A stretch of 64,000 nucleotides of DNA from Pseudomonas sp. ANT_H12B. GTDB taxonomy: Bacteria; Pseudomonadota; Gammaproteobacteria; Pseudomonadales; Pseudomonadaceae. Shown one piece after another: positions 17,824 through 27,087 of this stretch (position 1 is its first letter; the number at the start of each line of letters is the position of its first letter). The stretch is taken from positions 62,001-126,000 of the forward strand of contig NZ_VOBI01000004.1 in assembly GCF_008369325.1 (NCBI RefSeq), in the 5' to 3' direction. The translations under genes and the position numbers were made by a program. The notes under the pieces are model-generated. The model was not told the DNA's origin and did not search any database. It was given only the letters and a program-made list of their open reading frames with translations.

Positions 17824-18872
17824 TCTACCGGCTGGAGCAGATCCGGCAACAGAAGGTGTACGGCTTAAAGAAGGTCAGGATCTGGCGGGAGGCGGCGACT
17901 CGCTTCCTGCTGGAGTTCAAGGATCAACCTTCAATCAAGCTTTCAGCTCACCACCTTTCTCAATTGGACCCGTTCATAGGCGACATGCAGCTGACCCATA
18001 TTGATGATCAGGCCCTGGCGCCTTTCATCAAGGATAGGCTGGCAACCAAGAAGCTCGATGACGGGAAGGTCAAGAAAGGTGTCAGCAACAGGACGGTGAA
18101 TATCTCGATCGAGCGTGTGGTTCGGGTTTTGTCGTTGTGTGCCAGGAAGTGGCGAGATGATGAGCGCAGGCCGTGGCTGGATAGCGTGCCGATGCTCACG
18201 AAGCTGGAAGAGAAGAAGTCGAGCCGCAAGCCGTACCCGATGTCGTGGCCGGAGCAGTCGATTCTTTTCGCGGAATTGCCGGCACACCTGCAAACGATGG
18301 CGCTGTTCAAAGTGAACACCGGCACCCGGGAGCAGGAGGTCTGCAAGCTGAGATGGGATTGGGAAATTTCGGTGCCGGAGCTCGGGACCAGCGTGTTTCT
18401 GATTCCGGCTGATTTTGGCGGCAGACACGAACGGTCTGGAGTGAAGAACGGTGACGAGCGACTGGTCGTGCTCAACAGCGTGGCAAAGTCGATCATCGAG
18501 CAGCAGCGCGGACTGAGCAAGGAGTGGGTTTTTCCTTACAACGGCACCGCGATGCATCGAATGAATGACTCGGCTTGGAAGAAGGCTCGGGTGAGAGCGG
18601 CGAAACTCTGGCAGGAGGAAAACCTTCGCCCCGCTCACCCAGGTTATGCATCCATAAGGATCCATGACCTAAAACACACATTTGGCCGTCGGCTGCGCGC
18701 AGCAGGCGTAACCGAGGAAGACCGCAAGGCTCTTCTGGGCCACAAGAACGGCAGCATCACCAGTCACTACTCGGGCGCTGAGCTCGGGCATCTGATTGAA
18801 GCTGCGAACATGGTATCAGCAACCGATTCGCGTGGGCCGGTCCTGACAATATTGAAGAGAAAGCAGGCGTGA
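17694..18872 (+). CDS. Tyrosine recombinase, phage integrase
   Basis: ATG 17694 follows AAGGAG. The 392-residue integrase has an N-terminal arm-binding region (ARKSITGLSERKGIWHIDKK), a SAM-like core-binding domain, and a catalytic domain with Arg in NTGTREQEVCKLRW, the box HDLKHTFGRRLRAAGV and LGHKNGSITSHYSGAE, where the nucleophilic Tyr lies in SHYSG. The usual HxxR is HDLK here, a known variant. The gene points at the tRNA-Pro att remnant 80 bp downstream. It presumably integrated the prophage-like element to its left. Confidence 0.88.
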   Translation: MARKSITGLSERKGIWHIDKKINGERLYESTGTGDREEAERYLIYRLEQIRQQKVYGLKKVRIWREAATRFLLEFKDQPSIKLSAHHLSQLDPFIGDMQLTHIDDQALAPFIKDRLATKKLDDGKVKKGVSNRTVNISIERVVRVLSLCARKWRDDERRPWLDSVPMLTKLEEKKSSRKPYPMSWPEQSILFAELPAHLQTMALFKVNTGTREQEVCKLRWDWEISVPELGTSVFLIPADFGGRHERSGVKNGDERLVVLNSVAKSIIEQQRGLSKEWVFPYNGTAMHRMNDSAWKKARVRAAKLWQEENLRPAHPGYASIRIHDLKHTFGRRLRAAGVTEEDRKALLGHKNGSITSHYSGAELGHLIEAANMVSATDSRGPVLTILKRKQA

Positions 18873-18911
18873 AAATTAAAGGAGTCACGCAAATCTCACG
18901 CGCATGAAAAA

Positions 18912-18935
18912 GCCCAACCTGAAAAGATTGGGCTA
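18912..18935 (-). terminator. Terminator of the tRNA-Pro gene remnant
   Basis: On the minus strand AGCCCAA-N10-TTGGGCT is followed by TTTTT. It lies 17 bp beyond the 3' end of the tRNA fragment, as at an intact tRNA gene. Confidence 0.7.
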
Positions 18936-18951
18936 AGTCATTGAAAAATAT

Positions 18952-18996
18952 GGTCGGGACGGAGTGATTCGAACACTCGACCCCTAGCACCCCATC
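18952..18996 (-). other. att site: 3' 45 bp of a tRNA-Pro(GGG) gene
   Basis: Read on the minus strand this is the anticodon loop ATGGGGT, half of the anticodon stem, the variable region, the T-arm GTGTTCGAATCAC, the acceptor strand and the encoded CCA end. The 5' half of the tRNA is absent, so this is not a functional gene but the duplicated end left by site-specific integration. Two integrase genes flank it, at 17694 and 19156. Confidence 0.75.
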
Positions 18997-19155
18997 TCCT
19001 TTTTCATACTTCTTGAAAGATTCCAAAATTTTACTCTGGATTTTTCTAAGCTAGTATTTACTTGAGCTCCAGCGGTGTTCTGCTCTACGAGAGTCCAGGA
19101 ACGTCCATCAAGAGCCGACGTTTTTGTGGGGGTAAAAGTAGGGGGAGTCCATTTC

Positions 19156-20610
19156 ATGGCCAAAATCACCATCAAAGAACTTGAGTCGCTGACCGTCAAT
19201 GATGCCGGCCGGATCCTCCGCGAGGATGGTAATCTCGCCGGTCGAATCTCAGTCCGCAAGGACGGCGTGTCAGTCAGCTTTTTCTACCGTTATCGCTGGG
19301 GCAATCAAAACAAAGAGTACGCCTGCGGAACCTGGCCGCGCAAATCCCTGACGGACATCCGCAAGGCCCGCAACCAGGCCCGGGCGCTCATTGATGAGCA
19401 GATCAATCCCAGCGAGCAAAAGAAAACCGCCAAGGCCCAGGCATACGCCGCTACTAACGTAGAGGCTGAACAAGTAAAAACGACGAAGGTGAAAACGCTG
19501 ACCGTCCAGGATCTGGCCAGCGCGTGGCTGCTGGATGGCGTAGCGCGGAAAGATGGCAATGCTGAATTGCAACGACGCTTTAACAAGGACCTTTATCCGG
19601 CACTCGGCAAGACCGCGGTGAGCAGCGTCTCCGAACACGATGTTCGGGCGCTGATCCGCGCCGTGGTCAACCGCGGCGCTCACCGGCAAGCCATCAGTTT
19701 CTTCGCCGACCTCACTCAGATGTTCAGCTGGGCCAGAAAACGTCAGCCCTGGCGGGCCTTATTGATCGAGGGCGATCCGACGGAACTGGTCGACATCTCC
19801 CCTCTGATCCCAGCCGACTACGAGGCCGAAAGAAGCCGCATCCTTTCACCGGCTGAGCTGTTGGAACTGCACAACCGCTTCCAGCAAATGACTGCCGATT
19901 ACAACGCCCTGCCCGCCGGGCAAAAATACGACGGCATACGGCCGCTAAAGAAAGAAACCCAACTCGCACTCTGGATCAGCCTGGGTACGCTGTGCCGGAT
20001 TGGCGAGTTGCTCCAGGCCGAATGGAAAAATGTCGATCTTGACCGGCAGACCTGGTTCCTCCCCAGTGAAAACGTCAAAGGCACCCGGGGCAAGAAACAG
20101 GACCACCATGTGTTCCTCTCGCCATTTGCCCTGCATTTCTTTCAGGAACTCAAGACGCTGACGGGAAACTCTGAATGGTGCTTTCCCAACAAGCAGGATG
20201 ATGGGCATGTGGATGTGAAAGTGGTGAGCAAACAGGTCGGCGATCGTCAGGCTCGGTTCAAAAACCGTAAGGCCCTCTCTAGACGGCGTCATGACGATAC
20301 CCTGGTGCTTGCTGACGGCCAGAACGGTGACTGGACCCCGCATGACCTGCGCCGTACCGGCGCGACCATGATGCAGGCCTTGGGGGTCAGCCTGGACGTC
20401 ATCGATCGCTGCCAAAATCATGTGTTGGCCGGCTCTAGGGTGAGGCGTCATTACCTGCATCACGACTATGCCGAAGAGAAGAAAAGCGCCTGGAACCTGT
20501 TGGGCGATCGGCTCAGTGCCGTTCTTTCTTCAACCTACGAGCATCCTCCGGTCGAGTCGATGATGTCCTTTCCAGACTACGCAGCCGCAGAGACTCTGCC
20601 GTCGTCATAA
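19156..20610 (+). CDS. P4-type tyrosine integrase of a genomic island
   Basis: ATG 19156 is chosen because GGGGGAG precedes it and MAKITIKELESLTVNDAGRI matches this integrase class; an upstream in-frame extension is not family-like. The 484-residue protein has the N-terminal arm-binding domain (YRYRWGNQNKEYACGTWPRK), a central SAM-like domain and a catalytic domain with Arg in TLCRIGELLQAEW, HDLRRTGATMMQALGV and a late Tyr in VRRHYLHHDY. G-rich direct repeats (GTGGGGGTA, GTAGGGGGA) just upstream resemble arm-type sites. It reads from the tRNA-Pro remnant into the catabolic island and probably mobilised it. Confidence 0.85.
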   Translation: MAKITIKELESLTVNDAGRILREDGNLAGRISVRKDGVSVSFFYRYRWGNQNKEYACGTWPRKSLTDIRKARNQARALIDEQINPSEQKKTAKAQAYAATNVEAEQVKTTKVKTLTVQDLASAWLLDGVARKDGNAELQRRFNKDLYPALGKTAVSSVSEHDVRALIRAVVNRGAHRQAISFFADLTQMFSWARKRQPWRALLIEGDPTELVDISPLIPADYEAERSRILSPAELLELHNRFQQMTADYNALPAGQKYDGIRPLKKETQLALWISLGTLCRIGELLQAEWKNVDLDRQTWFLPSENVKGTRGKKQDHHVFLSPFALHFFQELKTLTGNSEWCFPNKQDDGHVDVKVVSKQVGDRQARFKNRKALSRRRHDDTLVLADGQNGDWTPHDLRRTGATMMQALGVSLDVIDRCQNHVLAGSRVRRHYLHHDYAEEKKSAWNLLGDRLSAVLSSTYEHPPVESMMSFPDYAAAETLPSS

Positions 20611-20815
20611 GTCGAATTCTTATAACGCTGAACTCCTTGTAGTTATGTATATATCGCTGAGAGCTCGGTTCGGGTCGATTCCGACCCGACATGACACGCA
20701 GCAATCGGCCAATAGCGGTATAGCTGGTTCTGTTATTTTCCCGCTGACAGATCGTCGGAGAGCTTACTTGCACGTCAGTTATGTGAAACAGAGGTATGCT
20801 ATTAAACAACTAACA

Positions 20816-22021
20816 CTAATCGCGTATACGCCCCTTCCGCCATAGGCAGAGCACTACCAGAAACCCGCCCATCGACATCAGTGCTGCACAGAGAAATATC
20901 GCAGCAAAACCAAAACCTGACGCAACCAGGCCCATCACCGGACCGGCCATCCCCACTGCAATATCGAAGAATAATGAAAGGGCGCTGAGCGCCGAGTTAC
21001 GGTTCGCGGCCGGAGTGCTAGCCAAAGTCTCCACCCCAAGCCCCGGATAGACCCATGACACCCCTATCCCGGTTAACGCCCCGCCGGCAATGGCCAGCGC
21101 AGGCGAAGGCGCGAGCCATATCAGCAGCATGCCCAATGTCTGCACAAGCAGGCAGCCGCCCACCACTTTGTACCCTCTGAATCGCTGCAGTATTCCTGGC
21201 GACGACAATCGGGCAACGATAAAACCTGCGCCGAAACCACTTAAGCAATAGGCGGCGTAATCCCAGCCGAGACTATCGAAATACAGTGCGACGAACGCCG
21301 TAAGCCCGCCAAATCCCACCGAGCTGCAAACCAGGACCAGGCCATTGGGCATGACGGCGAACAGGACTCGGTGAAATGCCAGACGGGCGCCTGCAACCAA
21401 TGGCGCTGGGCGCTTGCCCAGAGCCAAAAGCAGGAACGCCAAGCCAAGCAACACGGTGCACAACCCCACACTGGCGATACCCATCGAATTGCGCAGCAGC
21501 ACACCCAGTGGCGCGCCAACAGCCGTGCCGCCGTAAGCCGCTATTCCGTTCCACGACATGACCTGTGCCGCCCGCGGGGCACCACATAACCCGATGGCCC
21601 AGGTGCAGCAGGGCGTGGAGATCATGGCCGTGGACGCCCCCAACACCAGCCTCCCCAGCAGTAATAGCGTCAGGGTCAACCAGGGTTGGGTGGGCAGGAT
21701 AATGGCGAGCGCCGTCAGGGCGCCGCTCAACATCAAGCCACTGAACCCGCACACAACCGCGTATTTGGCACCCAGGCGATCGGCCACACCACCGGCCAAG
21801 GGGCGGGCCAGGAGCGTCGCCAGGTATTGCGAGCTGATAACCACGCCGGCGAAAACCGAGGTCAGGCCCAGGTCATTGAGGACATAGCCCGGCAACACCG
21901 CAAGCGGCAAGCCACTGCATATGTACGAGATAAAGTTGAAGCTGATAATGGACAGGATCAACCAATCGCTGCGGATTGCCTTGCCGTTGCTACGGATTGA
22001 AACACCGATATCGCTCATCAC
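20816..22021 (-). CDS. MFS transporter (YhhS/sugar-efflux-like)
   Basis: This 401-residue protein has twelve predicted membrane helices. The loop 2-3 signature is LLARPLAGGVADRLGAKYAV and the helix-4 region GRLVLGASTAMISTP. It belongs to the arabinose-efflux-like MFS group that exports small organic molecules. Its start overlaps the 3' end of the hydrolase gene by 4 nt, so it is the last gene of a long leftward operon. A role in tolerance to diterpenoids or intermediates is inferred from position only. Confidence 0.8.
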   Translation of the reverse strand: MMSDIGVSIRSNGKAIRSDWLILSIISFNFISYICSGLPLAVLPGYVLNDLGLTSVFAGVVISSQYLATLLARPLAGGVADRLGAKYAVVCGFSGLMLSGALTALAIILPTQPWLTLTLLLLGRLVLGASTAMISTPCCTWAIGLCGAPRAAQVMSWNGIAAYGGTAVGAPLGVLLRNSMGIASVGLCTVLLGLAFLLLALGKRPAPLVAGARLAFHRVLFAVMPNGLVLVCSSVGFGGLTAFVALYFDSLGWDYAAYCLSGFGAGFIVARLSSPGILQRFRGYKVVGGCLLVQTLGMLLIWLAPSPALAIAGGALTGIGVSWVYPGLGVETLASTPAANRNSALSALSLFFDIAVGMAGPVMGLVASGFGFAAIFLCAALMSMGGFLVVLCLWRKGRIRD

Positions 22022-22758
22022 TCATGCCGCTCTATACCTCGTATGACATCCGCCAGTAGCTGCGGGTGTGATACGAACGGCTCGTGCGCCGTATCTATCT
22101 CGATAACCACGCCCGCGCCAGCACGTTGCGCAAAACGGCGTTGCCAGTCGACGGGCAGGATGTTGTCGCGCAGTGTGATGATGTAACTCGCCGGAATCAT
22201 TCCCAGGTATCCCGCACGACTGATGGAGTCTGTCGCCACACAGAGTGGCGTCGTGTCCTGGCTCGCTTCGCTTAACAACCAACTCATGGTTTGCTCACTC
22301 AAGTCCTGACCGAACATGGCCACCGCCAGCGCTTGAGGGGTTGTGTGCGCGGGGTCCAGCGGCCAGCCGACATGTTCCGGGCTTTCGCCATGCAGCGTTG
22401 TGCCAAGTAACTCCAGAATCGATTGGCCTTCACTGGGCAATGCGCAGGCCAGGTAAACCAGCTGCGAATATAGTTGCGGAGCAGCCAACACCATCATTGG
22501 CAGCACGACCCCCGCAATGGAATGCCCAAGCAACACGGCCTGGTTCACACCGAGTGCATGCAGGTCGTCATTAAGCTCCTTGACCACATCGTCGAGCCGC
22601 AGGGACGCAACATCTCGACCGCGCTTCTTGCCGCACCCAGGCATATCCAGAGTGATCACTCGTTTGAAACATCCGGGTTGTTGGTTTAACGCCTCCACAA
22701 AAGGCTTCCAACACCACGAGCCATGGTTGCCGCCATGCAGCAATACTAAATCAGTCAT
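22018..22758 (-). CDS. Alpha/beta hydrolase
   Basis: ATG 22758 sits 7 nt after AAGGAG, which favours it over GTG 22764. The 246 residues fold as a compact alpha/beta hydrolase: oxyanion motif LLHGGNHGSWCW, nucleophile elbow LLGHSIAG, and the catalytic His near the C-terminus in DTAHEPFVSHP. The closest style is the methylesterase/hydroxynitrile-lyase-like group, which acts on small esters. Substrate unknown; an ester- or lactone-type resin acid derivative would fit the surroundings. Confidence 0.78.
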   Translation of the reverse strand: MTDLVLLHGGNHGSWCWKPFVEALNQQPGCFKRVITLDMPGCGKKRGRDVASLRLDDVVKELNDDLHALGVNQAVLLGHSIAGVVLPMMVLAAPQLYSQLVYLACALPSEGQSILELLGTTLHGESPEHVGWPLDPAHTTPQALAVAMFGQDLSEQTMSWLLSEASQDTTPLCVATDSISRAGYLGMIPASYIITLRDNILPVDWQRRFAQRAGAGVVIEIDTAHEPFVSHPQLLADVIRGIERHE

Positions 22759-22800
22759 GCGCACACTCCTTGCTGCGGGCGCCGGTGGTCCCTGTTTTGA

Positions 22801-23658
22801 TCACTTGATTGCATAGCAGCCCACGGCGACGACGTATCCATTAACCCGCTGCAGAAAAGTCCTCTTGTATTCATTCTGCCCCGTCATAGGGTTACGCCAT
22901 TGATAAGTGATCTCCCCTGCTTCATGCGTGTTCATCTGCTTGAGTATGTCCTCGCCAATCGGCTTGCCGTCGGTAGAGCGCAATGACTTGAAGTCGGTGC
23001 CGATCAGCCGGGGCGAAAAGCCGTGAGCGATGAACCGCCTGGTTTTCAGGTCCACCACAAAGGCATAGAGATCATCCTGGGTGAGCTGCTTATCGTGCTG
23101 ATTAATGCGCCCGACAGTGGCTTTTGCGTCGCTGGCAACTTGCGCCGAAATCTGGCGCAGCAGCTGTTGTGCCTGTTCAGGGCTGGACCGTGGCATGTAG
23201 TAACCCACGGAGATCACCCGATCTTTCACACGTTGATAGAACACGCGCTTACGCTCGACCTTACCGTGTTGCCAGTTCCACCAGCGGTATTCGGCGCTAC
23301 GCACGATGCCGTCGTCTGGCTGCGAAATCGCTTGCTGGAATGCAGCCTTGAGGTCGTCGTCCAGAACGCTGACCACCGGTTTTCCGACCAGTGAAACCGA
23401 AGGCCCTCCGCTGGCAAGCATCACGCCGGAGGTATCGACAACGTAGATGTACAGCTCTCCATCGACATAGGCTCCCTGGCGACTGAACTCAGCCAGGGCG
23501 GTGTCGCCCTTGGCTTTGTATTCGGCGACAGCTTTTAACAGCAAGGCGTTGGCACGCTGGGTGTCGGCACCATAGGCATCCACTGGCGCTTGTTGAGCCA
23601 TGCCGACAAGAGAGACAAGGCACAGGCCAAGAACAGTGAACGCTCGATAGAGGCTCAT
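22801..23658 (-). CDS. Secreted Cache-domain protein
   Basis: Residues 1-21 are a signal peptide ([20 protein letters not shown]). Two related blocks follow: [20 protein letters not shown] and [20 protein letters not shown], each ending in a WRNP/WWNW plus VGYY or VGCYAIK strand, which indicates tandem Cache (PAS-like periplasmic) sensor domains. There is no transmembrane anchor after them and no output domain, so it is a free periplasmic ligand-binding protein. It overlaps the panC start by 4 nt. It might bind a carboxylate and assist chemotaxis or transport. Confidence 0.75.
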   Translation of the reverse strand: MSLYRAFTVLGLCLVSLVGMAQQAPVDAYGADTQRANALLLKAVAEYKAKGDTALAEFSRQGAYVDGELYIYVVDTSGVMLASGGPSVSLVGKPVVSVLDDDLKAAFQQAISQPDDGIVRSAEYRWWNWQHGKVERKRVFYQRVKDRVISVGYYMPRSSPEQAQQLLRQISAQVASDAKATVGRINQHDKQLTQDDLYAFVVDLKTRRFIAHGFSPRLIGTDFKSLRSTDGKPIGEDILKQMNTHEAGEITYQWRNPMTGQNEYKRTFLQRVNGYVVAVGCYAIK

Positions 23659-24539
23659 GGGTGTTGTTCCTCTGGTGATCTTTTTGATGGCCGAAGGTCC
23701 ACCGTCAGATTGTCAATGAGCCGCGTTTTGCCGATGCGCGCCGCCACAAGAATCACAAAGTGAGTATCGGAGCTGGTCAGAGGTTTTAAATCCTGAGCAT
23801 TCCTGACTTCAAAGTATTCCGGCTGAAAACCGGCGTCGCTTATACGTTGATGACATTCAATCAACAGGTGCTCAGTCACCCGCCCCTCAACCTGGATACT
23901 CGCCTCCATTTGCTTCAAACAAGCGTAAAGGACGGGGGCCACCGAACGCTCATGGTCACTCAGATAGCCGTTGCGCGACGATAATGCCAAGCCGTCCGCG
24001 GCCCGGATCGTCGGTGCACCGACAACGTCAGTCACCATATTCAGATCCCTGACCATGGAGCGGACGACTGCCAGCTGCTGATAGTCCTTTTCCCCGAAAA
24101 CAGCCACGTCTGGCTGAACAATGTTCAGCAGCTTGACGACGACAGTGGCCATGCCATCAAAGTGACCAGGACGTGCCGCAGCGCAAAGACCTTCAGACAC
24201 GTTCGGCACACTGACGATGGCCTGATTGAGCATTCCATCTGGATAGATCTGTTCGACAGCAGGGGCAAACAGCGCATCACACCCGGCGTTGACCAGTCTT
24301 TCGCGATCGGCGTCGGGGGTCCGAGGATAGTTGGCCAGATCCTCATTCGCCCCGAACTGGAGTGGATTGACGAAGATGCTGGCGACCACAAAATCGGCTC
24401 GCTGCTTTGCGCAATGAATCAGGCCGATATGACCGTCATGCAGGTTGCCCATTGTCGGCACCAGCGCGACTTTCTTGTTTTCACCTCGTGCACGGGCCAC
24501 GAGCGCACGAAGCGCGCTAACCGTATCGACTGTCAGCAC
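23655..24539 (-). CDS. panC: Pantoate-beta-alanine ligase (pantothenate synthetase)
   Basis: The product ligates pantoate and beta-alanine with ATP to give pantothenate, the CoA precursor. I place the start at GTG 24539 ([13 protein letters not shown]) after AAGAGG; this gives 294 residues, near the family length. Motifs in order: [10 protein letters not shown] (HIGH-like ATP site), [27 protein letters not shown] and [11 protein letters not shown]. In most Pseudomonas panC sits beside panB; here it is inside a leftward catabolic operon between a glutathione-peroxidase gene and a Cache-protein gene, so it is probably an extra copy that supports CoA demand. Confidence 0.88.
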   Translation of the reverse strand: MLTVDTVSALRALVARARGENKKVALVPTMGNLHDGHIGLIHCAKQRADFVVASIFVNPLQFGANEDLANYPRTPDADRERLVNAGCDALFAPAVEQIYPDGMLNQAIVSVPNVSEGLCAAARPGHFDGMATVVVKLLNIVQPDVAVFGEKDYQQLAVVRSMVRDLNMVTDVVGAPTIRAADGLALSSRNGYLSDHERSVAPVLYACLKQMEASIQVEGRVTEHLLIECHQRISDAGFQPEYFEVRNAQDLKPLTSSDTHFVILVAARIGKTRLIDNLTVDLRPSKRSPEEQHP

Positions 24540-24543
24540 CGCT

Positions 24544-25095
24544 TCACGCCTCTTGGACCAATTGAGCTTCGATTGCTTCAAGCAAACGAGGATCATCAGC
24601 CGCGATGTCTGGAGCGAAACGGGCAACGACCGTGCCCTGCCGATCAATCAGAAACTTTTCGAAATTCCAGAGTACGTCCGTTGTGTTGTCTGACTTGATG
24701 CCATAACCCGTCAAGCGCTCTCGGAAAGGACCTTCACCCGTGGACTCGGGCTGTGCAGCAGTCAGCTCGGCGTAGAGAGGATGCTGGTCCGCGCCGACAA
24801 CCGAGATTTTCGAGAACAACGGAAAGTGAATGTCATAGTTCACTGAACAGAACTCAACGATTTCCACATCGCTACCCGGTTCTTGCTCCTTGAAGTTGTT
24901 GGCGGGGAAACCCAGTATTTCCAGGCCTTGGGATTTTTTGTCTTGGTACAGTTTTTCCAAGCCCTCGTATTGCGGGGTCAGCCCGCATTTTGAAGCGACA
25001 TTGACCACCAACAGGACCTTGCCCCGATAGTCGCCAAGGGTGCGGACGCTTCCATCGATCTGCTTCAGCGAAATGTCGTAAAGGGAATTACTCAT
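24544..25095 (-). CDS. Glutathione peroxidase-family thiol peroxidase
   Basis: The 183-residue protein has the Cys-type active site [16 protein letters not shown] (peroxidatic Cys37), [13 protein letters not shown] with the catalytic Gln region, and [13 protein letters not shown] with the Trp-Asn pair. It reduces hydroperoxides in the cytosol with thioredoxin or glutathione. It lies 24 bp after the acyl-CoA dehydrogenase stop and 4 nt before panC. In a P450- and oxygenase-rich cluster it may clear peroxide leaking from uncoupled oxygenases (inference). Confidence 0.88.
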   Translation of the reverse strand: MSNSLYDISLKQIDGSVRTLGDYRGKVLLVVNVASKCGLTPQYEGLEKLYQDKKSQGLEILGFPANNFKEQEPGSDVEIVEFCSVNYDIHFPLFSKISVVGADQHPLYAELTAAQPESTGEGPFRERLTGYGIKSDNTTDVLWNFEKFLIDRQGTVVARFAPDIAADDPRLLEAIEAQLVQEA

Positions 25096-25119
25096 CTGTT
25101 TGCCTCATGCAAATGTGCT

Positions 25120-26244
25120 TCAAAGGGTACGGCCGATAATTTCTTTCATGATTTCAGAGGTGCCGCCATAGATGCGCGCGACCCGGGCGTCAACCCAGGC
25201 GCGGCTGATCTTGTATTCGCTCATGAAGCCGTAGCCGCCATGTAATTGCAGAAACTCATCAAGCAGCTTGCCTTGCATCTCCGAGCCCAGCAGCTTGGCC
25301 ATTGCCGCGATTTCCGGCGTCAGTTCACCGCGCATCACTTTGGCCAGACAGTCGTCGACGAACACCCGCAGCATGGTGGCCTGGGCCTTGGCTTCAGCGA
25401 GTTTGAAGCGGGTGTTCTGGAAGTCGAGCACCGGTTTTCCGAAGACCTTGCGCTCCCGGGTGTAGCCGATGGTTTCTTCCAGCAGCGTGTCGATGGATTG
25501 CGCGGCACGGATCGCGATGATCAGGCGTTCCCAGGCCAATTGATGAGTCAGGTATTTGAATCCCATGCCCTCCTCACCCAATCGATTGCCGACGGGCACC
25601 CGGACTTCATCAAAAAACAATTCGGCAGTGTCTTGCCCTTTCAGGCCAATCTTTTCCAGCAGACGCCCCTTGGCGAAGCCGGCTCGGTCTTCCTCAACGC
25701 AGATCAGTGTGAGTTCCTTGGCCGCCGGATCAATCTTGGTGGCGGTGACCACCAGTCCGGCATTGCCGCCGTTGGTGATAAAGGTCTTCTGGCCGTTGAC
25801 GATGTAGTCATCACCGTCACGCCGCGCCGAAGTGCGCATGGCACGCAGGTCGCTGCCGATACCCGGCTCGCTCATGGCGATGACGCCGATCAACTCACCA
25901 CTGACCATACGTGGCAGCCATTGCTGCTTCTGCTCTTCGCTGCCATAGGCAACGATGTAAGGCGTGACGATTTCCGAGTGGGTGGTGAAACCCACGGCGG
26001 TAGCGTTGGCCCGCGCCAGCTCTTCGATCATCACCGCCGAGTGACCGAAGTCGCCTCCGGGGCCACCGTATTCTTCAGGCACCGTGGAGCATAACAAGCC
26101 GTTCTCACCGGCCTTGAGCCAGACTTCCTTGGGAACGATGCCGTTTTTTTCCCACTCATGCAGGTAGGGCACGATTTCGCGGTCGACGAAACGGCGGGCC
26201 TGATCACGGAACATGTTGTGGTCTTCTCGAAATACGCCACGCAT
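25120..26244 (-). CDS. Acyl-CoA dehydrogenase
   Basis: This is a full-length 374-residue FAD enzyme. Recognisable elements are the FAD/substrate segment VIAMSEPGIGSDLRAMRTSA, the FITNGGNAGLVVT strand, the ERKVFGKPVLDFQNTRFKL block, the LHGGYGFMSEY region and the C-terminal YGGTSEIMKEIIGRTL with the catalytic Glu. It would introduce a 2,3-double bond into an acyl-CoA from the degraded ring skeleton. It lies within the leftward operon, 42 bp after the enoyl-CoA hydratase gene. Confidence 0.9.
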   Translation of the reverse strand: MRGVFREDHNMFRDQARRFVDREIVPYLHEWEKNGIVPKEVWLKAGENGLLCSTVPEEYGGPGGDFGHSAVMIEELARANATAVGFTTHSEIVTPYIVAYGSEEQKQQWLPRMVSGELIGVIAMSEPGIGSDLRAMRTSARRDGDDYIVNGQKTFITNGGNAGLVVTATKIDPAAKELTLICVEEDRAGFAKGRLLEKIGLKGQDTAELFFDEVRVPVGNRLGEEGMGFKYLTHQLAWERLIIAIRAAQSIDTLLEETIGYTRERKVFGKPVLDFQNTRFKLAEAKAQATMLRVFVDDCLAKVMRGELTPEIAAMAKLLGSEMQGKLLDEFLQLHGGYGFMSEYKISRAWVDARVARIYGGTSEIMKEIIGRTL

Positions 26245-26286
26245 TTTGCTTACTCCAGATCGATTCTTGTATTAGGCGATGGGTAA

Positions 26287-27087
26287 TCAGCGGTCCTGGT
26301 AATTGGGATCGCGCTTGTCGACAAAAGCCGCCACCGCTTCATGATGGTCTTCGGTGTGATGCGCCAACGCCTGATACGCCGCCGACAATTCCAGCAGCGA
26401 ATCGAGGCGCATATGTTGGCCTTCGCGCAGCAGACGCTTGCACAGGCGTAACGCATGACCCGGGTTGCTGGCGATTCGGCGCGCGAGCGCCTGCGCTTCC
26501 GATTGCAGCGTTTCGTGGGTGCAGACTTGCTCGACAAGCCCCCATTCCAGCGCCTTGGCTGCATCGATAGCGTCACCGGTAAACGCCATCAGACTGGCTT
26601 TAGGGATACCAATGATGCGCGGCAACAGCCAGGCGCCGCCGTCACCCGGAACGATGCCCAGACGCACGAAACTCTCGGCAAAGATCGCCTTGGGCGCCGC
26701 CAGCCGGATATCGCACATACAGGCAAGATCGAGGCCCGCACCGATCGCCGGGCCGTTAACCGCGGCGATCACCGGGATATCCAGCTCATAAATCGCCAGG
26801 GGAATACGCTGAATGCCGTCCCGGTAGGTATTGCGCAGTTCATACGGCGAGCCGGCGAAAATGCCGCCGCGCTCGTGCATGTCCTTGACGTTGCCACCGG
26901 CACAGAAAGCGCTGCCATTGCCGGTAAGCACCATTACCCGTACCGACATGTCACGGCGCAGTTCAGCGCAGAGATCGACAAACTCCTGGATCTGCTCGCG
27001 CGTCGTCAGGGCATTGCGCGTGTCGGGATGGTTCATGCGCACGGTGACGATGCCGCCCTCACGCTCAATCTGTAGAAACGGGCTCAT
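26287..27087 (-). CDS. Enoyl-CoA hydratase/isomerase (crotonase)
   Basis: The 266-residue crotonase starts MSPFLQIEREGGIVTVRMNH. The oxyanion-hole segment is GSAFCAGGNVKDMHE and the second conserved region is NGPAIGAGLDLACMCDIRLA followed by FAESFVRLGIVPGDGGAWLL. The catalytic acid positions are E of AESF and D of PGDGG, the latter replacing the more usual Gly, so isomerase or hydrolase activity cannot be excluded. It overlaps the upstream acyl-CoA dehydrogenase gene by 4 nt. Confidence 0.87.
   Translation of the reverse strand: MSPFLQIEREGGIVTVRMNHPDTRNALTTREQIQEFVDLCAELRRDMSVRVMVLTGNGSAFCAGGNVKDMHERGGIFAGSPYELRNTYRDGIQRIPLAIYELDIPVIAAVNGPAIGAGLDLACMCDIRLAAPKAIFAESFVRLGIVPGDGGAWLLPRIIGIPKASLMAFTGDAIDAAKALEWGLVEQVCTHETLQSEAQALARRIASNPGHALRLCKRLLREGQHMRLDSLLELSAAYQALAHHTEDHHEAVAAFVDKRDPNYQDR

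Noticed and set aside
18952..18996. Functional tRNA-Pro gene
   Set aside because: Only the anticodon loop to the 3' end is present; the D-arm and 5' acceptor strand are missing, so it is an att remnant.
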